Shown: positions 45,921-55,441, numbered from the stretch's first letter. The stretch is 64,000 nt of DNA from Prevotellaceae bacterium UBA7028 (GCA_002494215.1 DLBF01000040.1:1-64000), one strand, 5' to 3'. Notes: generated by a model not told the origin, from the sequence alone. A program made the numbers and translations.

Positions 45921-47666
45921 TTACTTGACTACTATCTTCTTGCCATTCACGATATTGAGGCCTTTCTGCAGCTTGCTTACACGCTGGCCGGCCATATTGT
46001 AGATGGCGCCCTCGTTAGCAGAATTATTTGCCTTGACACCTTCAATGGCAGTCTCCTCGTCACCAAAGTCACCAGCAAATTCCTTGGTGTTATTTGAGGC
46101 AACAGAGAACTGCCAACGATAATCGGGCACACCCATAACGTAGCCTGCAACAGGGTTGCTGCCAGTGCTCTTCACTGACCAATAGGTATTGGCAGCATAC
46201 AGGTTCCAGTTGTTACCCGTAGTAGGTGCATTGGTAGCACGGATCGCATACTTGCCGCTGCTGTTCTGCATCAGTACCTGACTGTCCCAGATACGATTCC
46301 AGCTATAGCCGCAGATAGGCACCAGGTTATCGTTGGAGGCAAAGGTACCGTTACCGCCTGTATTCTGGTTGGGGTTGGTAAAGTGGTAATTGGTAGTACC
46401 AACGGTGAACTCAAAGAAGAAGGAGTCGCCGTACTCACCGCCATTGCTGTTACCCACCTTAGCTGTGAAAGCGCCTGCATCACTCTTGCTGCTGGTCAGT
46501 GTTCCGCTAGTGGTTATATAGTACTTGGTTCCGTTAATGGTAGTATAGATGTTATAGACCGTACCGATATTCAGGGTAGGCAGGGCACGGAAGTAAGGTG
46601 TGTTGGGACCTTCTCTGAAGTTTTGGTTGATAAGGGCATTGGTCAGTGCCTGTCCCTTGGTATTGTAACCGTTGGAGCTGTCCACCCCTCCGTAATCCAT
46701 TACCACGATGCCGGCAGATCCGGGATGGCCGTTCAGGTAGTTGATGGCAACCTGGTTCTGTGTCTGGGCATTGTCACGGTAGCCGTTGCTGGTTACTATA
46801 CCCAGGAACGTCTTGGTGTAGCCTGAGGTGTGGTTGATGACCCATATGCTGGCATTCTTGTTCTCGGTGCAGGAGAACTGCATCATACGCTGGATGCTGG
46901 CAGTCTTGGTGGCAGAAGCACCATTGGCAGAGACATTATAGAAGTCCTGAATATACACAGGTCCCTGGGTCCCGACACCTCTGATATAGCCATTCTGCTG
47001 CTGGCTGAAGTCAGCACTCTCGCCCCAGTTATAGACAAAACCGCCGATGGGGTTACTGTCATAGGCATTACGACAGAGGACAATAAGTTTTCCACGTACA
47101 TCGCCCATCTTCAGTTTAGGATTGAAGTTGATGGTATGACTGTTGGCAGGACTGCCGCTCAGTCTGTTCTTAATCAGGGTATTCCAGTTGCCGCTGCCGC
47201 TATCGCCCTCTGATTCATGACGGATAACAATGATGGCCGTCTCAGAAGGATACTGATCCAGCAAGCCGCAAAGTGTTGAGATTGCAGTAGAGAACATCAG
47301 GTTGGTGCTCACATAACCGTGGCAAATACGCAAGTCGTTGTCGTCAACAGCCGGACGAAGGTCAAAGCAGCGGATACCGCTATTCCACATCTGTGTCAGG
47401 GTCTTGTCCTGCGTGCGTGCGAACTGGTCTCCGATAATGCCGTACAATGTGGTGAACCCATGACCTGTGCCTGCATCATGTACGCCAGGTATAGACATCT
47501 GGCTCACATACGTGTTGTCAGGCACATTGCTCATCCAGGAACTGTTCTGTGCAAACAGGTTACCACTTGCCAGGGTGCAAAGCATAGCCGAGGCAAACAA
47601 CTTTCTCAGATTTCTCATCTTTCTGCCCATAGCAGAACGATGGATAGAAGTAGTGATCGCTTCCAT
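45921..47666 (-). CDS. phosphatidylinositol-specific phospholipase C-like protein, surface-sorted
   Basis: Up to 581 residues. The PI-PLC X domain occupies about 40-340: MSIPGVHDAGTG (first catalytic His), RCFDLRPAVDDNDLRICHGY (second His), ETAIIVIRHESEG, GKLIVLCRN, QDFYNV. Bacterial PI-PLCs cleave phosphatidylinositol or GPI anchors, which here would be foreign lipids. Residues about 370-540 form a beta-rich module (YYITTSGTLTSSKSDAGAF), possibly lectin-like, then a sorting domain (IYNMAGQRVSKLQKGLNIVNGKKIVVK). The signal peptide proper starts at MRNLRKLF (47618); the frame is open to 47666 with another ATG at 47630, and I cannot decide between them. Confidence 0.9.
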   Translation of the reverse strand: MEAITTSIHRSAMGRKMRNLRKLFASAMLCTLASGNLFAQNSSWMSNVPDNTYVSQMSIPGVHDAGTGHGFTTLYGIIGDQFARTQDKTLTQMWNSGIRCFDLRPAVDDNDLRICHGYVSTNLMFSTAISTLCGLLDQYPSETAIIVIRHESEGDSGSGNWNTLIKNRLSGSPANSHTINFNPKLKMGDVRGKLIVLCRNAYDSNPIGGFVYNWGESADFSQQQNGYIRGVGTQGPVYIQDFYNVSANGASATKTASIQRMMQFSCTENKNASIWVINHTSGYTKTFLGIVTSNGYRDNAQTQNQVAINYLNGHPGSAGIVVMDYGGVDSSNGYNTKGQALTNALINQNFREGPNTPYFRALPTLNIGTVYNIYTTINGTKYYITTSGTLTSSKSDAGAFTAKVGNSNGGEYGDSFFFEFTVGTTNYHFTNPNQNTGGNGTFASNDNLVPICGYSWNRIWDSQVLMQNSSGKYAIRATNAPTTGNNWNLYAANTYWSVKSTGSNPVAGYVMGVPDYRWQFSVASNNTKEFAGDFGDEETAIEGVKANNSANEGAIYNMAGQRVSKLQKGLNIVNGKKIVVK

Positions 47667-47726
47667 TTTAGATTAGTTTAAGTTAATAATAAGATTTCTA
47701 ATGGCGAAATGTGTGTTTTCGCGCCA

Positions 47727-47755
47727 CAAATATAAACAATAATGGAAACCTACAA
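47727..47755 (-). promoter_or_regulatory. promoter of the PI-PLC gene
   Basis: The minus strand has TTG (47753-47755), 18 nt, TATATTTG (47727-47734). The leader is about 55 nt. Confidence 0.55.
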
Positions 47756-47868
47756 CAGAAAAAGAAAAGAAAATTTCGGTCATTCCCGAAATTCGTTCAA
47801 TAATTACAAAAATAATATCATATATAATTTAATTCTTGATAATTATATATCATTAAAAAGAAAAAAAA

Positions 47869-47901
47869 GCCTGCCACTCCCCTCGCGAGGAGATGGCAGG
47901 C
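47869..47901 (-). terminator. 33-bp palindromic element, copy 1
   Basis: Arms GCCTGCCA and TGGCAGGC enclose an inner CCTCGCGAGG palindrome. On the minus strand the hairpin is followed by eight T, so it ends transcripts of the ATPase gene 20 bp upstream. Three further copies are at 49359, 56511 and 58158. Confidence 0.8.
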
Positions 47902-47921
47902 ATTTACGTCATAGAACTTAT

Positions 47922-49241
47922 CTATATCCATCTCCAGAACCATTCCGCTAATGGCGCAGGGCAACTAAGCAACCCACTATTTGATTGCAAATTAAGGAAA
48001 GAGAAACGGATGCGGTTCAAAGGATGATATTTATCGTTATATACACTCAGACTCCTTCCGCTGATACAGTTTTCAGCTTTCACCTCTATAGGTATGATTT
48101 CATTCTGCCATTGGACAAGGAATTCAACCTCTGCTTTACTGTCAGACGACCAATAATTTGGTGTATAATTGTCCAGCAAAGGCATCAGAGATTGCAACAC
48201 GGCATTCTCGGCCATTGCCCCCTTGAACTCTGTATAGTTGGAGATAGGATCCAAAATGACACTTGATGGCAGGCGAGCGAGCCTACGCAATAATCCGCAA
48301 TCACATGCATAGACCTTAAAAGCATCGGGCTCTTCGCATGCTTTCAATGGCATACCCGGCTTTGAAACATTGTTAATTCTATATATCATGCCGGCATCTT
48401 CCAACCAAAGCAAGGCATCTTCATAGTCTTTCGAACGGGCTCCCTGTTTAATGACCTTATAGATAAACTTACGGTTCTCCTTACCTAACTGCGAAGGTAA
48501 AGAGTGCCAAATGGCATGAATGCGTGGAATCTCCCGTGGCTCTGCGTACTTGGAGAAATCCAGTTCATATAAATCCAAGATATCTTGCAACGCATCATCT
48601 ACTGCCTGCATCCCCTGATTATCAATCATTGCAACCACAGCTTCAGGCATTCCCCCACTAATCATATAACGACGATATTCCAGCTTAAGCTTGTTCAGCA
48701 CAATCTCTGGAAGATGAAGGGGCTGTTCCATCTTCTCAATATAATCGAAGGTCCTTTCATCGCTGACACGCAAGAATTCACGGAAGGATACAGGAAACAT
48801 CCTCATAACCTGCAATTTCCCTACCGGAACAGTCATTCTACGTTTCTTTACAGCGACTCCCAGCAATGAACCTGCTGCAATAATATGGTATTGTGGAGCG
48901 TCTTCACAGAAATACTTCAGGCTATTCAATGCCTCTTCGCATTCCTGTATCTCATCAAAGATTATAAGTGTTTTTCCCGCCACCAGGGGAACATCACAAT
49001 ACAATGCCAACTCTTTGATTATGCGTTCCGGACTTTTCGATGTGCGAAAAACAGATTTCAATTCTGGTTGACGATCGAAATCAAACTTGGCATAATGCTC
49101 AAAGCACTCTTTACCAAATGCCTCCATTACCCATGTTTTCCCAATTTGTCGGGCACCTTTCAGAAGGATTGGCTTTCTTGGCGAACTATCCTTCCAACGT
49201 TTTAAGCTTGAAATAATCTCCCTATATATCTCCATAATCAC
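47922..49241 (-). CDS. AAA ATPase with DUF4143 domain
   Basis: A 439-residue protein of the AAA_14/DUF4143 type. Walker A is LLKGARQIGKTWVM (about residues 26-39), Walker B LIIFDEIQECEEAL, sensor region IIAAGSLLGVAV, then MFPVSFREFL. The C-terminal DUF4143 part (about 210-400) contains KGAMAENAVLQSL and WSSDSKAEVEFLVQWQNEIIPIEVKA, a PD-(D/E)xK-like nuclease core. Such proteins are common in Bacteroidota and archaea, often near toxin-antitoxin or mobile regions; their role is unclear. It stands alone between two copies of the palindromic element, with its own -7 box. Confidence 0.92.
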   Translation of the reverse strand: MIMEIYREIISSLKRWKDSSPRKPILLKGARQIGKTWVMEAFGKECFEHYAKFDFDRQPELKSVFRTSKSPERIIKELALYCDVPLVAGKTLIIFDEIQECEEALNSLKYFCEDAPQYHIIAAGSLLGVAVKKRRMTVPVGKLQVMRMFPVSFREFLRVSDERTFDYIEKMEQPLHLPEIVLNKLKLEYRRYMISGGMPEAVVAMIDNQGMQAVDDALQDILDLYELDFSKYAEPREIPRIHAIWHSLPSQLGKENRKFIYKVIKQGARSKDYEDALLWLEDAGMIYRINNVSKPGMPLKACEEPDAFKVYACDCGLLRRLARLPSSVILDPISNYTEFKGAMAENAVLQSLMPLLDNYTPNYWSSDSKAEVEFLVQWQNEIIPIEVKAENCISGRSLSVYNDKYHPLNRIRFSFLNLQSNSGLLSCPAPLAEWFWRWI

Positions 49242-49295
49242 ACTCTTAACTGCCGATTTGTGTATATATTACACATTTTTCGGCACTTAACAGCG

Positions 49296-49303
49296 CAAAA
49301 ATA
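49296..49303 (-). promoter_or_regulatory. -7 box of the ATPase gene
   Basis: The minus strand reads TATTTTTG, about 55 nt before the ATPase start. No -33 match is visible. Confidence 0.45.
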
Positions 49304-49358
49304 GACAATAATAATGAAACATCCTAATATTTATACTGTTTTTTTGATGATTATACAA

Positions 49359-49391
49359 GCCTGCCACTCCCCTCGCGAGGAAATGGCAGGC
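49359..49391 (-). terminator. 33-bp palindromic element, copy 2
   Basis: Same palindrome as copy 1 with one change (AGGAAA for AGGAGA). The 31 bp between it and the next gene's end (49392-49422) are identical to those beside copy 4. Confidence 0.8.
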
Positions 49392-49429
49392 ATAACCAAC
49401 AATTTACCTTAAAACTTTATCTTGCTGAT

Positions 49430-50221
49430 TTAATCTCTGAAGTTACTCAGCAGGGACGCCATAGGTTCTGGAATGTCGTAGCGAATCCAGGTTTCCTTCA
49501 TCCTGCCGTACTTCTCATTCTTGAATTCCAGCGTTATAACAGAAGGGTTTACAAAGGTAACCTTATGTTCTACACCCGCCTCGATGAACTCATTCTCGGA
49601 TGTCCACTTAAAATCTCTCAGGAAGGATCTGCCGCCCTGCTCTATGTTATACAAACTGCCCATAAAGGAGAGGCACACCTGCGGAGCGTATATCTTGTAA
49701 GTATTTTTACCGGGGAGGGTGGGCTCACCGGGGAGATCAAGCGCCTGATTAGCAACCAACTTCCAGCTGCCCTCCAGTTTGTTTCTGTTCTTATGATTTG
49801 TGGCTGCAGCAGAGATACGACTGGGAATGCTTTCACCCTTCACCTTTTCCCAGACCTCATTAATCCATATCCCTGCGGGAAAGTCATAGAAATCGCGGGT
49901 GGCATTATACCAGGATAGTGTAAAAGAGTCAGAGGTGACATCGCTCAGCTTAACGCCGAAAGGGTCATTCACATCCGAAATAAATTCTGCGCGCCAAATC
50001 AGCACATCACAGTCCAAGCCTTCCTGTCTGGGCTGAACCCAGAAGATTAATGTACGGTCACCATTGCAGCTCCTATATGTAGGCAATGGCAAGTCCTTCA
50101 GCGTACGGCCCCCTCCTTCTATCGAAATCTGTTTGAATACGCCTGTTTCAGGATACTTGGTTTGTGCAAAACCAACTGCGCTCATAAGCGCCATCACAAT
50201 GAAGAGAAAAGTCTGTTTCAT
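49430..50221 (-). CDS. secreted DUF4488-like protein
   Basis: A 263-residue protein with signal peptide (MKQTFLFIVMALMSAVGFA). The body is beta-rich in two lipocalin-like halves: VFKQISIEGGGRTLKDLPLPTYRSC...RTLIFWVQ and LEGSWKLVAN...YKIYAPQVCLSFMG...VTFVNPSVITLEFKNEKYGRMKETWIRYDIP. The 'GSWKLV' and 'KVTFVNPSVITLEF...ETWIRY' pattern fits DUF4488, but I am unsure of that name. No catalytic motif. It lies between the ATPase and the outer-membrane barrel gene and ends at copy 2 of the palindromic terminator. Confidence 0.75.
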   Translation of the reverse strand: MKQTFLFIVMALMSAVGFAQTKYPETGVFKQISIEGGGRTLKDLPLPTYRSCNGDRTLIFWVQPRQEGLDCDVLIWRAEFISDVNDPFGVKLSDVTSDSFTLSWYNATRDFYDFPAGIWINEVWEKVKGESIPSRISAAATNHKNRNKLEGSWKLVANQALDLPGEPTLPGKNTYKIYAPQVCLSFMGSLYNIEQGGRSFLRDFKWTSENEFIEAGVEHKVTFVNPSVITLEFKNEKYGRMKETWIRYDIPEPMASLLSNFRD

Positions 50222-50361
50222 GTTGTTTGTTTTAGTATTCGTTAAAAAAATCTGTTATTTGCTTATTTCGCAGAGTTCCTTGTAGATTGCCTCCAGGCGT
50301 TTAATCTCCTGAAACTGGTCACAAATAGCAACATATCTGTATATATCTTGCAAGAATATAT

Positions 50362-52491
50362 TTATCGTTCTTTTGACATTTCGTGATCGTACTGCCTTAC
50401 ACTTTTTCCGCCGTCTATTCTGTATGACAAGGCGAAACTTATCGTATTATGGATAATGTCCTTGGAGGATTGACATGAGTAGTATTCATATCCTGGCGAA
50501 GCAACATAATAGTGATTTTTCTCAGAAGTAAAACTAAAAGGTAAGGTATAAGACAACTGAAGTTGAAGTTTTTCCCTGCATAGAGATTTTAACAGACTCA
50601 CGCCGAGACCATCATGATAATTTGTGCCCCAACTCTGCGCTTCAGCGTTATATGAATTATCATGGAAATAGTTTAAATAGGCATACAGTTTCTTCTTGTA
50701 CCACATATAACTTACCTGGGCACTTCCTGTCCACCCCCCATTACTGTGGCAGAAGCTCTCATATTGTGCCTTTCTGTATTTATATCCCACGTTGGCATCA
50801 ATATTAAACTTGCCGACATTGCGGTTGAAGTTCACTGATGCCCACCAACCTCTGTTTTCGCCATTCTGATATGTGGAAAGGATGTAGTTGCCCTGTTCCC
50901 CGTTCTGCAGCTTCCCGTATTCCAGGGAGCGGATGTAAGCGAAATCACGCGGAGAATAGTTCATTCCTGCCTTCAGAGTGATGGCTTCCATTATATTTAC
51001 CTTCAGGGAAAGGTTGTGTCTCAATGAGGTCCGCAGGAGCGGATTACCGACCGTCTTAGTCAGCGAGTCGGTGAAATATTCATACGCGGATGTCTTGTCG
51101 AGCGAAGGATTGTCCAGCGTGCAGGAATAGTCAATTCTTGCCCAGCTATGTTTGCCGAGTTTCTTATACAGCCCAGCTGAACCGGAATAGCCCATATAAC
51201 TATCCCTTATTGACGGCGTTTTGGAGATGTATCTTCGTACATTGCCTGATACATGCACACTTAAATTATGCGGAAAATCGTACGACAGATATGTCCCGAA
51301 ATAATGATACTGAAGTGTGTTTTTGCTTAGGATGTCATCGCTGCCAAGCCTAAACTGGTCATAACGTTTCCAAAAGAAATTATAGGAAGCAGATACGTAG
51401 AGTTTTTTCTTCAGGAAACGGCGGTTTATATCCAAATCGCCATAAACGTGGTCCATTGCCTGATGGCGGTCATCTTGATTGTAGTATCCTGTGCTACGTG
51501 TCAACAGGCTGTTGGTATCCCATGACCTTCTTATGTAATTCAGCGTGCCGTTGCAATTCCATACACCCGTTCCGCCATGATAGAAAATACCAACGCCCTG
51601 TCTGCTGCCCTTATCTTTATCTTTTGAACGTGAATAAAAGGTGTTTGCATGTCCGTCCTGAAGGTCCGAACCTATTACGGTCCGGTGTGAGAAATCGTCA
51701 TTGTCTGTGAATTCCACGCCATATGCCACTGAGATTGAATTCCGTTTGTTGAACTGGTAATCCACGGAAACGCCAACATTGTTTTCACGGCCCATATATC
51801 CTTGATTGTGTGAATTATCCGCATTGGCAACTACGGTTTCCTTGTAATCATTGGCCAGATAGCTACGCGTCATGAATGTATTCCGCTCTCCCTGATTAAA
51901 ACCTCCGGAATAACCGAGCATGGCGTTCCACTTGTTCTTTGTGTAGGTGAAAGACTCGCCCCACTCTGTGTTCCCGAAGCTTTTGCCTTTCCCGTTTCGG
52001 TCTGACGGATGAAAATCCACATACCCATACAGATTATTCTCGTATCCTTCATAATCCGTTTTGCGGCACAGATTTATAATGGCATCATAGGACTCGTATT
52101 TTCCTTTGGGATTCTGTATAACCTCCACCTTGTCAAAACGGATATGTCTCAGGTTTTTTATATAATCCGCGTCTTTTTCTACACTGTCAACAAGGATGAT
52201 GATGTTTTTATCGCCCTGATAGGTAATGGCTTTGGTGGCATAGTTATAAGATAACCCTGGGACCTTGTCCAGCATCTGCGCCGTGTTATAACTCCCCTTG
52301 CGCATGTGTTTCGTGATGCGATACACATCCTTGTCTGGGTAATGGAAAATACTGTCACCGATAACAACCACCTCGGAAAGGGTAGTCGTCTTAACATTTT
52401 CATCCTTAATGTCCTCCTTCACCTCACCATTCTCCTGAGCATATATAGCAGAAGCCAGAAAACAAAGGCATAATAGAATCTTAATTCTCAT
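50362..52491 (-). CDS. TonB-dependent receptor-like outer-membrane beta-barrel protein
   Basis: A 709-residue protein with signal peptide (MRIKILLCLCFLASAIYA), a plug-like domain (TTTLSEVVVIGDSIFHYPDKDVYRI...AQMLDKVPGLSYN...KVEVIQNPKGKYE) and about 550 residues of barrel strands with aromatic-rich turns. No carboxypeptidase-regulatory or SusD partner is present, so it belongs to the OMP_b-brl_3 type rather than SusC. The leader of about 200 nt reaches into the 219-bp repeat copy at 52636-52854, which carries its -7 box (52701-52708) and a perfect palindrome just upstream. Probably controlled by the LuxR-type regulator at 55649-56419, formerly its divergent neighbour. Confidence 0.9.
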   Translation of the reverse strand: MRIKILLCLCFLASAIYAQENGEVKEDIKDENVKTTTLSEVVVIGDSIFHYPDKDVYRITKHMRKGSYNTAQMLDKVPGLSYNYATKAITYQGDKNIIILVDSVEKDADYIKNLRHIRFDKVEVIQNPKGKYESYDAIINLCRKTDYEGYENNLYGYVDFHPSDRNGKGKSFGNTEWGESFTYTKNKWNAMLGYSGGFNQGERNTFMTRSYLANDYKETVVANADNSHNQGYMGRENNVGVSVDYQFNKRNSISVAYGVEFTDNDDFSHRTVIGSDLQDGHANTFYSRSKDKDKGSRQGVGIFYHGGTGVWNCNGTLNYIRRSWDTNSLLTRSTGYYNQDDRHQAMDHVYGDLDINRRFLKKKLYVSASYNFFWKRYDQFRLGSDDILSKNTLQYHYFGTYLSYDFPHNLSVHVSGNVRRYISKTPSIRDSYMGYSGSAGLYKKLGKHSWARIDYSCTLDNPSLDKTSAYEYFTDSLTKTVGNPLLRTSLRHNLSLKVNIMEAITLKAGMNYSPRDFAYIRSLEYGKLQNGEQGNYILSTYQNGENRGWWASVNFNRNVGKFNIDANVGYKYRKAQYESFCHSNGGWTGSAQVSYMWYKKKLYAYLNYFHDNSYNAEAQSWGTNYHDGLGVSLLKSLCREKLQLQLSYTLPFSFTSEKNHYYVASPGYEYYSCQSSKDIIHNTISFALSYRIDGGKSVRQYDHEMSKER

Positions 52492-52635
52492 ATCTTTAAA
52501 CTTTTAGGTAAGCAGAATTCAAATACCGAATTCAGCTACATAATGTCTTATATCCTCTATTTCTTTATCCATATGTTTTTACTAATACCCATATTGTTAT
52601 GTTTCTGTTTTTAGGCTCGAAAATTAAATTATGCA

Positions 52636-52854
52636 CTGCTAAGTTATGCGTATTTGTAATTGACGCCAAACCTTTTTCTATAAATCTGACGAATAATAGC
52701 CAAAATTAGTTCTCGAGAACTATACAATTTGTCCTCGAGAACTAATAAAATATGACATTTAGTTTTTGTTAACAGAATATGATGCCATGTAATCCGAAAA
52801 ATGATTATTTTTTTGTGGGAATTTCACAAAACCAATAAATAAATGAAGCAAACA
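52636..52854. repeat. 219-bp direct repeat, left copy
   Basis: Starts CTGCTAAGTTATGCG and ends with the first four codons of the regulator (ATGAAGCAAACA). It aligns without gaps to 55442-55660, with about ten mismatches by my reading. Here the rightward -7 box is degraded (TATTTTTTTG) while the leftward TAATTTTG (52701-52708) is kept. Confidence 0.92.
52708..52743. promoter_or_regulatory. paired CTCGAG palindromes (probable operator), left copy
   Basis: AGTTCTCGAGAACT (52708-52721) is a perfect 14-bp palindrome. A second half-conserved site, GTCCTCGAGAACT (52731-52743), lies 22 bp away centre to centre, two helical turns. They abut the leftward -7 box TAATTTTG. Confidence 0.65.
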
Positions 52855-52941
52855 GTTTATCGTTTAATGGTTAAGGGTTAAGGGTTAAGGTTAACGGTTA
52901 AGGGGAATTTTTTTCGTTATCGTTATCGTTTTGGTTGTTCC

Positions 52942-55230
52942 TTATTTCGTCAACGAAATCGTGTGCTTGCCGCCGTTCAAGGTGAGACGGACAAAGCCGT
53001 CCTGGTACTTGGAGCGACACTTGCTGCCATCCAGTTGGAGCTTGTACTTCTTGGTGGCGCAAGGGATGACGACTTCGGCAACACAACCCGTTGGTACAGA
53101 GACAGCAAGCGTGTATTGCTTGTCCGACTGCTCGGCACGCACCTCAACTTGGCCACGGATGGTTGGCACCTTGGCTTCGGCCCAAGCCAGCGAACCAATC
53201 TGAGGTTTGATTTGGAGTCGGCTCCAGCCGGCTTCCAATGGCATGACACCCATCAGGCGGCGAGGGATGATGTTGGCGGGAGCGCTGCCCCACGCATGGT
53301 TCCAATCCAGATTGGGTTTGAATTTCGCATCCCAGGCCTCTAGCGTGACTGTCGAGCCCACCTTGATCATGTTGTACCAACTGCGTGGGCCTTGGTCGGT
53401 GAGCAACTGCAAGGCATAGTCGGCAGCGCCAGCCTCATAGAGTGCATCCATCAGAATCTGAGCACCATAGACGCTGCACGCCATGCCACGACTTTGGATG
53501 AATTTCATCACTTCGGTCTGTCGCTCCTTGGGGACAATGCCGAAAGCCAACGGCATCATGCTGGCGTGGAGAGAGTGGTGGTCGGTCTCCAATCCATCGA
53601 AGTAACAACCCTTCTCGGCATCGTAGAGCAACGTGTTGATGGCCGTTTTCACCTTCTCGGCCTGTTGCTGATAGTGCGTCTGATCGGCGGTATGACCCAA
53701 CGCCTTGGCGATGCGGCTCATCAATACTAAGGCTTCATAGTGGAAGGCATTGACCACGGTGTTGTAGGTCTTGTGCTGGAAGCCGTCGGCCTCGCCTGCC
53801 TCCTCTTTGCCGATGCCGAAAGCACCGCTCTGAGGCCAATCGACGATGTCGTTGATCTGTCGGCCATAGTAACCGCAGGCGCGGAGCAGTTCGGAAGGTT
53901 GTTTGCCTACGCGGGTACTGATCAAACCATTAGGTTGAGTGAGCGACTCCAAGGTGCGTGCCTTGAGGGTGTTGTAGTTGCGGGCAATGAGTAAGGTATC
54001 GCCCGTATATTCGTAGTCGTACCAAGCCATGATAAGTGCCTGGAGGATCCACTCCGTCGGCCAAGTGGCATTCTTACAGAGATAATCGACGGTGTAACGC
54101 GCCATGGTGTAGTCCTCGTCCGAGCAGTAGTGCGACAACTGGTTGATGTAAGCATCTGCTTCATAAGGGATTCGCTCGCGGTCTCCATCGACATAGACAC
54201 CGGCAAAAGAGGTCGCCTTGATGCTGTAACGGCAAAGGTCCCACACTTGGTTCAGGATGTCGTCCGACGAACGGAAAGAGGCACCCTCTTCGTTCCAACG
54301 ATAATGGACAGCGGCACGTTCTACCTGTTGGGCAACGGCGCCGTGGCGAGACTCAATCTCCAAATAACGGAACGGATAAACCTCGCCGATATAGTCGGGC
54401 ATCAAGACCGGACGCACATCCTGTCCCTCCTTCTTGATCATGGCGTTACGCCCATCGGGACGGAAGGTGACCTGGTAGTTGCGACAACCACGCTGGACGG
54501 GCAGTTGCACCTCCGTATAACGGATAGTGCCTCCGGGACGGCGATTGACATGTCCGTCGGCCTGCGCTTCACCGATGCGGAGGGTGAGCGTGTCGGCCAC
54601 GTCGGATTTGACCGTGAGTTGCAGTTGACCAAAGGCAGCCTTGCCGAAGTCGTACAGACCATTGCTTACAGATACGGGGTGCTCATTGGTCTTGCAGAGA
54701 GGATAGCGAGGGAACTCATTGTCGAGGTTCTGGTCGGTCAAGAAAGCCGATGGCGTAGCATAGACCGAAGGTTGGTCCTGAGCGTCCCATACCTGTACGG
54801 TCCAATAGTATATCTGTTTGGGAACGAGCGCTTTGCCCTCCATACGGATGCCTGAGCAGGAGGTGCCTTCGCGACGACCACTGTCCCAGATGTCGGCTTT
54901 CTCTTCGGTCAGCAGTTCGGGTTTGGAGGCGACCAAGATGCGGAAGGCACGTTGCGTACCTTCGCCCTCCAACTTCCAGCCCAACATAGGGGTAGCGGAA
55001 TGTATCGTTGCTACTTGCAGCGGAATGCTTTGTAAGCCACGGGCTTCGGCACGCTTCCATGCCGTCGTGACGTCATTCAGTTGTGCCGATGAGGAGTAGC
55101 CGCCTTGCCACACCGTTCGGGTGTCGGTCATCAGGTCGGTCATCAATGCCGTCGGACGGAGTCCATCGGCGTAAGTGCCTGTAGCGCAAATCATAAGGCC
55201 CAGGGCCAGCGCTTGCTTGTACGTCTTCAT
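52942..55230 (-). CDS. GH78 family alpha-L-rhamnosidase
   Basis: About 762 residues with signal peptide (MKTYKQALALGLMICATGTYA). N-terminal beta-sandwich modules (RPTALMTD, WKLEGEGTQRAFRILVAS, IYYWTVQVWDAQ) precede the (alpha/alpha)6 barrel with family motifs DGDRERIPYEADAYINQLSHYC (catalytic Asp/Glu region), WPTEWILQALIMAWYDYEYTGD, GSTVTLEAWDAKFKPNLDWNHAWGSAPANII and the C-terminal beta domain. The enzyme would release terminal rhamnose from plant or bacterial glycans. The open frame extends to 55344, but MKTYK at 55230 begins the signal peptide. Base composition is visibly more GC-rich than the neighbours, and the gene sits between two copies of a 219-bp repeat: acquired by insertion. Confidence 0.92.
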   Translation of the reverse strand: MKTYKQALALGLMICATGTYADGLRPTALMTDLMTDTRTVWQGGYSSSAQLNDVTTAWKRAEARGLQSIPLQVATIHSATPMLGWKLEGEGTQRAFRILVASKPELLTEEKADIWDSGRREGTSCSGIRMEGKALVPKQIYYWTVQVWDAQDQPSVYATPSAFLTDQNLDNEFPRYPLCKTNEHPVSVSNGLYDFGKAAFGQLQLTVKSDVADTLTLRIGEAQADGHVNRRPGGTIRYTEVQLPVQRGCRNYQVTFRPDGRNAMIKKEGQDVRPVLMPDYIGEVYPFRYLEIESRHGAVAQQVERAAVHYRWNEEGASFRSSDDILNQVWDLCRYSIKATSFAGVYVDGDRERIPYEADAYINQLSHYCSDEDYTMARYTVDYLCKNATWPTEWILQALIMAWYDYEYTGDTLLIARNYNTLKARTLESLTQPNGLISTRVGKQPSELLRACGYYGRQINDIVDWPQSGAFGIGKEEAGEADGFQHKTYNTVVNAFHYEALVLMSRIAKALGHTADQTHYQQQAEKVKTAINTLLYDAEKGCYFDGLETDHHSLHASMMPLAFGIVPKERQTEVMKFIQSRGMACSVYGAQILMDALYEAGAADYALQLLTDQGPRSWYNMIKVGSTVTLEAWDAKFKPNLDWNHAWGSAPANIIPRRLMGVMPLEAGWSRLQIKPQIGSLAWAEAKVPTIRGQVEVRAEQSDKQYTLAVSVPTGCVAEVVIPCATKKYKLQLDGSKCRSKYQDGFVRLTLNGGKHTISLTK

Positions 55231-55441
55231 TTTATTATCGTTTGAGAGGTTGGTTGTTGGAAGAAATCGGAGCGTTCGATTTGTCGGAGTACTCGGAATA
55301 CTCAGAGTACTCGGATTATTCTGACTGCTCCGAAATCTCGGCAAAGATAATGAATTATCTTGAAATGATGCATCTTTTAATCACTGTTTTACAGGAATAC
55401 CTTCGATTTGTCGTCTATCGCTGTCTTTGCCCCATAAACGG
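55231..55441. other. upstream region of the GH78 gene
   Basis: About 210 bp between the GH78 start and repeat copy 2, with a nine-base tandem repeat listed separately. No promoter match was found on the minus strand. Confidence 0.5.
55284..55337. repeat. nine-base tandem repeat (TCGGAGTAC units)
   Basis: Six units of nine bases, starting TCGGAGTAC, TCGGAATAC, TCAGAGTAC, TCGGATTAT and decaying afterwards. Confidence 0.75.

Larger units (their letters stand above)
52492..52941. other. intergenic region with repeat copy 1 and TTAAGGG run
   Basis: No gene. Besides the 219-bp copy it holds a GGTTAAGGGTTAAGGG-type run (52868-52903) next to the GH78 stop, which marks the junction where the regulator's reading frame is broken after four codons. 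Confidence 0.6.

Noticed and set aside
50362..52491. SusC/SusD-type glycan uptake pair
   Set aside because: The barrel protein lacks the N-terminal regulatory-like domain and no SusD gene follows.
52868..52903. Telomere-like TTAAGGG run
   Set aside because: A short simple repeat of the kind scattered in spacers here; there is no sign of a replicon end.
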